Positions 57,990 to 64,000 of a stretch of DNA of 64,000 bases are shown piece by piece. The position numbers and the translations under genes were made by a program. Below the pieces are notes generated by a model. The model worked only from the letters and a program-made list of their open reading frames with translations. It was not told the DNA's origin and ran no database searches. Source of the DNA: Chlamydomonas sphaeroides (taxonomy: Eukaryota > Chlorophyta > Chlorophyceae > Chlamydomonadales > Chlamydomonadaceae). The DNA lies in the NCBI GenBank assembly GCA_001662425.1, contig BDDC01000022.1, forward strand, positions 102,950 through 166,949. Reading direction: 5' to 3'. The stretch's first letter is position 1, and each line of letters opens with the position of its first letter.

Positions 57990-59651
57990 TCAATCATTAG
58001 CTCGCTCGTTCGCAGCCCGCCGCCGCCGCTGCAGTGGCCTGCGGCTCACTTGACCATATAGCCGGGCCTGGCGGGAGATGTTGGGGGAGGCGCGCAGTGT
58101 GAAGTGTGATGGTCGGGCTCTATAGATGAACAGGAAGTCGGAAGCTGCTGGGGTGTTGCGGGTGTGGTCGGTCCGGCGGCAGTAGCAGCGGTGCTGCTTT
58201 TGCCCAGCCTCCGAGCGCGCGGCAGGCACAACCACGTTGACGCAGGTAGCTGATGGCGCCTGCCCCCCGCCCCCCGGCCCCCGTGGTTCTCTCGAACAGT
58301 GCCTGGGACTCATCCTCCCCCGCCACCCTGCGCCATTCCCAAGCGCCGCCCGCCGCCCCCAGCCTGGGCCCCCTTTCCCCTTGCCCGGCCTACCGCCCCC
58401 AGCCTGGGCCCCCTTTCCCCTTGCCCCTTCCCCACCCGGTCTCGTAATACTTGGTCACGGCCTTCTCCTCCCACACCACGCCGTTGGCCTCGAGGTCCTT
58501 GCGGAACTGCGCAAACGGCTCGCTCTTCCCTGCAGGCACGGCACGGGGGACACCACGGGACAGGAGGGGCGGGTGCGGTTGGACGCCTGGGGCAGGCGTC
58601 AGGGAAGCGCGGGCCGAGCGGGCTGCAGCCTGACCGCCCGACCTGGTCCATCGGGCCCGGGAGAACGGGCAGCGCCCGGTCCCTGGGCGCCACTAACACG
58701 GGTTTCGTCGCGGGTCGCAAGAGCGGCGCGCTTCATCTTTCGGGGTGCCGCTGCGGTGCGCTGTTTCCCTGCCTCGCGCCCTCGCCCCTGCTGCCGAGCA
58801 CTGCTCACGGCGCGCCCCAGCGCTTGCTCCGCCCCCTGCTCTGCCCATTAGACACCGAGCGAGATACCGTCCATAGCCAACCCCCTCACACCCGCCCCAG
58901 GCCGTCACTCAGCCCACGCCCTCTCCTCCAGGTACTGCCCCTGCCCTTCGGCGCAGTGCCCCCCCCTCCAAACCCTCCCCGCCCCCTTCCCCACACACCC
59001 ACGTTCACTCGCCCCCGCCCCGGGCCGCCTCACAGTGCACGTCTTCCAGGTACTGCTTGGACGTGTAGCGCTCGTAGATGATGAAGGCGTCGGGGTCCGC
59101 CTCGTCAAAGCAGAGCTTGTAGCTGATGCAGCCGGGCTCGTTGGCCTCGACTACGGGGGCAGCAGGGGGAAGGCGGCGGCAGAGGCAGGGCGAGGGAGCG
59201 GGGTCCGTTGGGTTGCAGCGCAGCCAGTGGACGGGTAGGTGGTGGGACAAGAGTGGCCAGGCTGGAACTGGGAGGCGCGGGGCAGTGTGGGGTGGGTTCG
59301 GTATTGAGGGACGCACCGTAGGCCGCCAGCGGGGAGAAGCACTCCACGAACTTGGCGGCCTGGCCCTTGCCCACTTTCCCCTTAACGAGCAGGACAAAAA
59401 CCTGGGTTGCGCAGGTGCATCGGGCAAGGGGGCGGGCGCGTCAGCTGGGGCCGGTGGCGACTGCAGCCTCCAGGCTGTGGCAAGCCCTGCGGCACCTGGC
59501 CTGACCCCGGCCCATCGCCGCTGGCATTCTCTGGCCGCCTCATGCTCCAGTTCGCTTTTGGTGCGTGGTGCCGACCGCTCAAGTGCGCCGCAAGCAGGAG
59601 AACGCCCAGGAAGGCGCTTACAGCCCATCCGGCGTAAGCGCTAAGCTGCAT
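57990..59651 (-). CDS. ABM-domain (antibiotic biosynthesis monooxygenase-like) small protein
   Basis: Minus-strand exons 59651-59622, 59401-59317, 59150-59034, 58529-58436 and, less surely, 58302-57990 give 212 residues. The first 108 residues are a full ABM ferredoxin-like domain: VFVLLVKGKVGKGQAAKFVE, CFSPLAAYVEANEPGCISYK, LCFDEADPDAFIIYERYTSK, YLEDVHWKSEPFAQF, then EEKAVTKYYET. Exon 1 is only 30 nt (MQLSAYAGWA), chosen because its GTAAGC donor is strong and in phase; reading on without splicing would add an unrelated hydrophobic stretch. ABM proteins are small dimeric cofactor-independent oxygenases or haem-binding proteins; the substrate is unknown. The domain usually ends near here, so the last exon (GHCSREPRGPGGG to the stop, Arg-rich) may be wrong or a lineage-specific tail. 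The alternative is a short final exon not recognised. Confidence 0.72.
58353..58426. repeat. 34-bp perfect tandem duplication
   Basis: A 34-nt pyrimidine-rich segment (CCGCCCCCAGCCTGGGCCCC and following) at 58353-58386 is repeated exactly at 58393-58426, in the last intron of the ABM gene, abutting the exon 4 donor. Confidence 0.92.
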
Positions 59652-60259
59652 TGTGTACTAGGTGCAGCGGCTAACCTTGTCTGAAGCCATAGTACCCTTT
59701 GCTGCAGCAACGGGTCTCACAAAGAGCCGCGCAGAGCAAACTGAGCGAGCTTGCTTCTGGGCAGCTCGAAGCTGCGTGCGAGCGCTGTTGCGGGTAGATA
59801 GCAGCATGGACGAGGCAATTGATATTACTGCACAGGCGCAAAGGCTTTCCTGGTGCAATTGATGCTGCGCGTGCGATGCTGCCCGAAAGAGGGAGCCTTC
59901 GCGACAAGATAAGTTTGCTTACGTCAAGAAAAAAAACGCACATGTAGCACGGCAGTGAGAGGGCGCCAAATAAGCACCGCATAATTTGCATTTTTCTTTG
60001 CACCTCAACGCCCTGTCTTGTTTCAATGGCCATGGAGCTAGCGATGCTCATATGAGGAGGCAGTGCATCGCCGCAGGGCAATGCCTGAGCCAGGCGTCGC
60101 TCGGCCTGGCAATGGACTCTGAACTCGCTTTCGCCAGCTGCGGGGCCCGCCGTGGCATGCTGGGGCGCAACCCTGGCCATCTTAGCACCTGAAGGACTTC
60201 CCACGAGGCCACCGTGTCCTGGACAAACACAGCTGCAGGCCTAGCTGCGGGCAGTCATC
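59652..60259. promoter_or_regulatory. divergent intergenic region between the ABM-domain gene and RAD17
   Basis: 608 bp separate the two start codons. It is AT-richer than its surroundings, with an A-run near 59930, and must contain both promoters. No clear TATA box was seen. Confidence 0.55.
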
Positions 60260-63200
60260 ATGGCGAAGCGCCCCGCGCACGACGTCGAAGTAATAGACCT
60301 GCTGGACTCCTCGGAGGAAGAGGACGACCCGGACGTCGTCCTTGGGAAGGCCCGCAAGCCCGAACCCGAGCCCGGCCGACCCACCAAGCGCCTGCGCCGC
60401 GTCGCGGACGCCACCACGGCACCACCACCAGCAGCGCGCCCTGCGGCCCCCGCCAGCCGGCGCGCAGCTGCCGGCAGCAGCGCCCCAGCCGCCACCGGCG
60501 CAACTACCACCCGCACAACTCAGCGGGGCCAGGCCGACGCCAGCTCCCAGCCCGCTGCCGCCGCCAACAGCAGCGGCAAGGGCGGCTCGCCCGCCGCCGG
60601 CAAGCTGCGGCAGGGCACGCTGCCGCTCGTGGCGGCGCCGCGGCCGCAGCGGCCCGCGCTGCCGCTGCAGACGCTCAACACCGTCCGGCCGCGGCCCACG
60701 CGCGCCCTGCCGGCGGCCTCCGGCGACAGCGCGCGCGACAGCCCGGGCCCCTCCTCGCAGCGCTCCCGGCTGTCGCAGCAGGACCCCGACTGGGGCCCCT
60801 CGCAAGAGGCCTCGCAGGGCACCGGCTCACAGCGGGGGCCAAAACAACGGCAGCTGACGCTCGTGGCCGCCGTGCCTCGTCCGCCTGCCGGCGGCGGCGG
60901 GGCTGCGGCGGATGGGGCGGCCGGCGGTGCGCCGGGGCGGCCCGCAGCACGGCCGCTGGACACGCGGCCGCCAGCGGCGGCGGCAGCGGCTGCGCCGCGG
61001 GGGACGCAGGCGGCGACGGTGGCGCCGCCGAGAGCCACGCAGGGGGTCGCCGCGGGGCCGCCGCAGGCTGCTGCCGCGCCCGGCGGGGGGCGGGGCGTCG
61101 CTCTGCCCGCCTCGGTTCCAGCAGCCGCGCCCGCAGGGCCCTCTGCGTCGGGTGCGGAGATGTGGCATGAGCGCCACGCGCCGCGCACCGAGGACGAGCT
61201 GGCGCAGGTGGGCCGCAACATGTAGAGGCAGAGGGGCAACGCGAGGGGCGCCGCGTGTCGTGCCGCCGCCGTTGAGGCTGTGCCGTTGTGCTCGGCTCCG
61301 GGCCAGGCGCGAGACACCCCCATGGGGGCTGAAAACAAGGAACGCAACGCGCACGCCAGAACGGCTCCATGGTTTCGTTTCTCAGCGCTTCCCCGAGTGC
61401 AGAGCTTCGCCTCTCCTCCTGCCGCCGCCCTACGGCACGGCACGCCCCACACCTGCCCCACCACCTGGCGGGCCCCGCCCCCACCCCGCACTCCAGGTTG
61501 TGCACCGCAAGAAGGTGACGGAGCTGCGGGCCTGGCTGGACTTCCAGAAACAGCAGTGCGAGCTGTTCAGTATCTCGTCGGGAGGAACAGGACGGCGAGG
61601 GCCAGGCGCGGCGGCGGCAGCAGGGCCAGGCGGCGGCGCGCGACCGAGGCAGCGGCCCTGCTGCCTGGCGCTGCTGACGGGGCCGGCGGGCTGCGGCAAG
61701 AGCGCGGCGGTGCGGGTGCTGGCGGCGCTGGTGGGCTTCGAGCTCGTGGAGTGGACGCCGCCGCCAGCGCTGCTGTGGAGCGAATACCAGTACCAGGTGG
61801 GGGCCTGGGGCCTAGCCAGGAAAGCGCTGGCGGATGGCTTCCGTGCGGGGGCCCAAGGTCACACGCCGGGGCCTAGCGCACGTGTGGCCTTGGCGGGGTC
61901 CCGTGGGTGGGCCACGCCGGGCGAGTAGCAGTAGCAGCACCAGCACGAGTGCCAGGTTGGGAGGGCGCCGCCGCATGCCGGGGGCTGCCTGTAAGCCAGG
62001 GCGCACCAACCGGACCGGGTTAATGGGTAGGCAGGGTTTCGGAGTCGCGCTAGTGGGCCAAGTTGGGCAAGGCTGGTAACTTGACGCGGCTGGACACGGC
62101 GCCGCCAGCAACCAGCGGGCGCTCCGCCCCGCCCCGCCATAAAAAGGCGCCGCGCCTTACCTTGGCCCTGCCCTGCCCGTCAGCGCTCCGCCGACGGCGG
62201 CGGCTACGGCGGCGGCGGCTTCGGCGAGTCCGGCGGCGGCGGCGGCTCCTCGTACAGCAGCAAGCTGGACGACTTCGAGGCCTTTGTCAGCCGCTCCAAG
62301 TACCCCGCGCTAGACCTGAGGCCCTCCGCCGGCGCGGCAGCCGCTGCGGGGGGCTCTCAGGCTGCTGCGGGGACAGCAGGTGCGGCCGGCCGCGGGGCCC
62401 GACCCACATGAGCCCGCCTGGGTGACGTCGTGATGGCTGGGTGCCAAAGGTTGTGCACCGCAGGCGCACCAGTTGCGGCCCACGCCCGCCGCCGCCGCTG
62501 GCCCGTTTCCCGCCTGTCCTGCCATGCCGCTGACGCCCCTCTGACAGCGCCGCCCCTGCGCCGCCACATGGCCCTCTGCCCCGCAGCCGCTCCCGGCCCC
62601 TGCCGGCCCAAGCTGCTGCTCATAGAGGATCTGCCCCACGCCCACGACGCTGTGCGGCGGCAGCGCCTGGCAGCGGCGCTGCGGGACCTTGCGGCCTCCG
62701 CCCGCGGGCCCGTGGTGCTGACGGCGACGGAGGCGGAGGGGTCAGGCGCGGGAGGCGGCGGCGGAGGAGGCCGCGGCGGCGGTGGCGACGGTGGCGGCGG
62801 CGGGATGGGCGGCGCCAAGGGCCTCCATAAGGTGATTGGCTGGCGGGCGGCAGGGAGCAGGGAGCAGGGAGCGTGGGAACCCCAGGCGCAAGGGCGGGGT
62901 CGGGAGCTGCCTTCGTTGCCCCGTGGCAGCAGCTGGCCTTGAGCCTGTCAGGCATCGCCTCCCCTGGGCCCGTGGCGTGGCTCCCCCCTGCCTCCACGAA
63001 CTCATCGCCCCGTACCAGGCCTTACCAGTGCCCCCCGCTGTCCCCAACCGCCGCCCCTCCATCGCAACACCCCACCGCTCCCTCCGCCACCGCCGCAGGA
63101 CATCCTGGCCACCCTGGACGCGCTCAGCGCCTTCACGCTGGCCTTCAACCCCATCACCGCCAACACCATCGCCAAGCTGCTGCTGCGAGTGGCGGAGGCC

Positions 63201-64000
63201 GAGGCCACGCCCCTCTCGCCCGCCGCCGCCGTCGGCATGGCGGAGGCCGCCGACGGCGACGTCCGCTCGGCGCTGGCGGCGCTGCAGATGGACGCAATGC
63301 TGCAGCGCGCCGCCGCCCGCGGCGCCGAGGCGGCGGCGGCGACAGCCGGCGGCGGTCGAGCCGCCGCCGGCAGGAGCCGCGGCGGCCGCGGCGGCAAAGC
63401 CGCCGGCAAGGGCGGCAGGGGCGGCGGCCGCGGCGCAAGTGTGACGGCGCAGCTGCGGAGCGGGCGGCAGCAGGCGCTGACGGCGGCCGAGGTGGCGCGG
63501 CTGGCGGCGGCGCAGCGGGATCTCGGGCTGTCGCTGTTCCACATGCTGGGCAAGATCCTGTACAACAAGCGCGGGGATCCGGAGTCCGGTAGTACGGCGG
63601 CGGCGGGCGGGGGCGGGCGCAAGGCGGCCGGCGGCCGCAAGCGCGGCGGCGACGGCAGCGACGGCGAGGAGGAGGACGACGGCGATGGCGGCGGCGGCGG
63701 CTCGCGGGCGGGCGGTGGAGGGTCGCGGCGGGCGGAGGACAGCGCTGCGCTGCGGCAGCTGCAGAGCCATGCGCTGCGGTCGGGCCGGCAGTGGGTGGTG
63801 GGCCGGGGGCTGGAGGCAAAGCTGCGGCCCAGGTGCGGTGCCAGGCTGCGGTGCCAGGCTGCCAGGCTGCGGCTGGTGGCGTTGGGGGCCACAGGCGGCC
63901 CTGCCTCCACCTGTGCACAACCGCATGCGGCAATCCGCCCCACCCTACACCACCCAGCCCCCAAGCGCTCCCATCCTCCCCCACGAGCCTCCCCCCCCCC
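60260..64000 (+). CDS. RAD17: RAD17 checkpoint clamp loader, 3' end outside the window
   Basis: Visible exons are 60260-61207, 61497-61796, 62184-62379, 62587-62831 and 63099-63832, the last ending at a GT donor (CCCAG|GTGCGG), so the gene continues past the edge. About 807 residues are seen. RAD17 replaces RFC1 in the clamp loader that puts the 9-1-1 ring on damaged DNA. After a 300-residue low-complexity N-terminus with an acidic start (LLDSSEEEDDPD) comes WHERHAPRTEDELAQ (family: W.dKYaP...eLav), then VHRKKVTELRAWL. Walker A is at about 378-385 (GPAGCGKS), followed by FELVEWTPP, DDFEAFVSRSKYP, Walker B at about 491-497 (LLLIEDL), AFNPITANTIAKLLL, ADGDVRSALAALQ and LFHMLGKILYNKR, all in the RAD17 order. 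Low-complexity Gly/Ala/Arg inserts split the ATPase domain, making it longer than in other lineages. Confidence 0.9.

Noticed and set aside
58120..58326. Alternative reading of the last ABM exon (ALFERTTGAGG frame)
   Set aside because: It requires an exon phase that does not match the exon 4 donor; the other frame joins cleanly, though that tail is also unproven.
1..64000. tRNA, rRNA, CRISPR arrays, intact transposons or LTR elements
   Set aside because: Looked for by eye; no cloverleaf with A/B boxes, no spaced direct-repeat array, no transposase or reverse transcriptase motifs and no long terminal repeats were found.

Overview
The window looks like nuclear DNA of a green alga (Chlorophyta; the species cannot be named from sequence alone). 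The evidence is GC-rich DNA, genes cut into many short exons with mostly GT-AG and some GC-AG introns, plant-type protein families (UPF0057/PMP3, MSP-domain VAP, RxR-type MYB, chloroplast-targeted proteins), long Ala/Gly/Pro/Gln tracts inside coding exons, and TGTAA, the usual chlorophyte poly(A) signal, downstream of many genes. All gene models below were built by hand, joining exons by reading frame, splice sites and family conservation. The introns are not experimentally supported here.

Layout. 0.3-11.8 kb: four tandem PMP3/UPF0057 membrane proteolipid genes on the + strand. Three are closely related long forms with an extra C-terminal segment; the fourth is a canonical 58-residue form. 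They are separated by long intergenic stretches with satellites. 12.5-16.6 kb: UTP15, a U3 snoRNP/SSU-processome WD40 protein. 18.4-19.4 kb: VAP, an ER membrane contact protein. 20.2-24.0 kb (-): ADP-ribosylglycohydrolase/J1-crystallin-like protein, sharing a 313-bp divergent promoter with RPF2 (24.3-26.4 kb, +), a 60S assembly factor. 29.2-31.3 kb: a two-repeat MYB factor. 35.2-36.7 kb: a seven-exon divergent histone H3, most likely the centromeric H3. 38.2-40.7 kb (-): membrane-anchored sulfotransferase. 41.7-54.3 kb (-): a giant ten-exon, 3362-residue gene with a Cys4 zinc-binding motif, long polyGln/polyAla regions and a JmjC-like segment. 55.0-57.4 kb (-): chloroplast YchJ/SEC-C-like protein. 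58.0-59.7 kb (-): ABM-domain monooxygenase-like protein. 60.3 kb to the right edge (+): RAD17 checkpoint clamp loader, truncated by the window end.

The genes form no single pathway. Themes are ribosome biogenesis (UTP15, RPF2), chromatin and genome maintenance (cenH3-like, JmjC-like, RAD17, MYB), and membranes or organelles (PMP3 array, VAP, sulfotransferase, YchJ-like). The most notable items are the PMP3 array with its extended members, the cenH3-like gene and the giant JmjC-like gene. No RNA gene, CRISPR array or intact mobile element was recognised.
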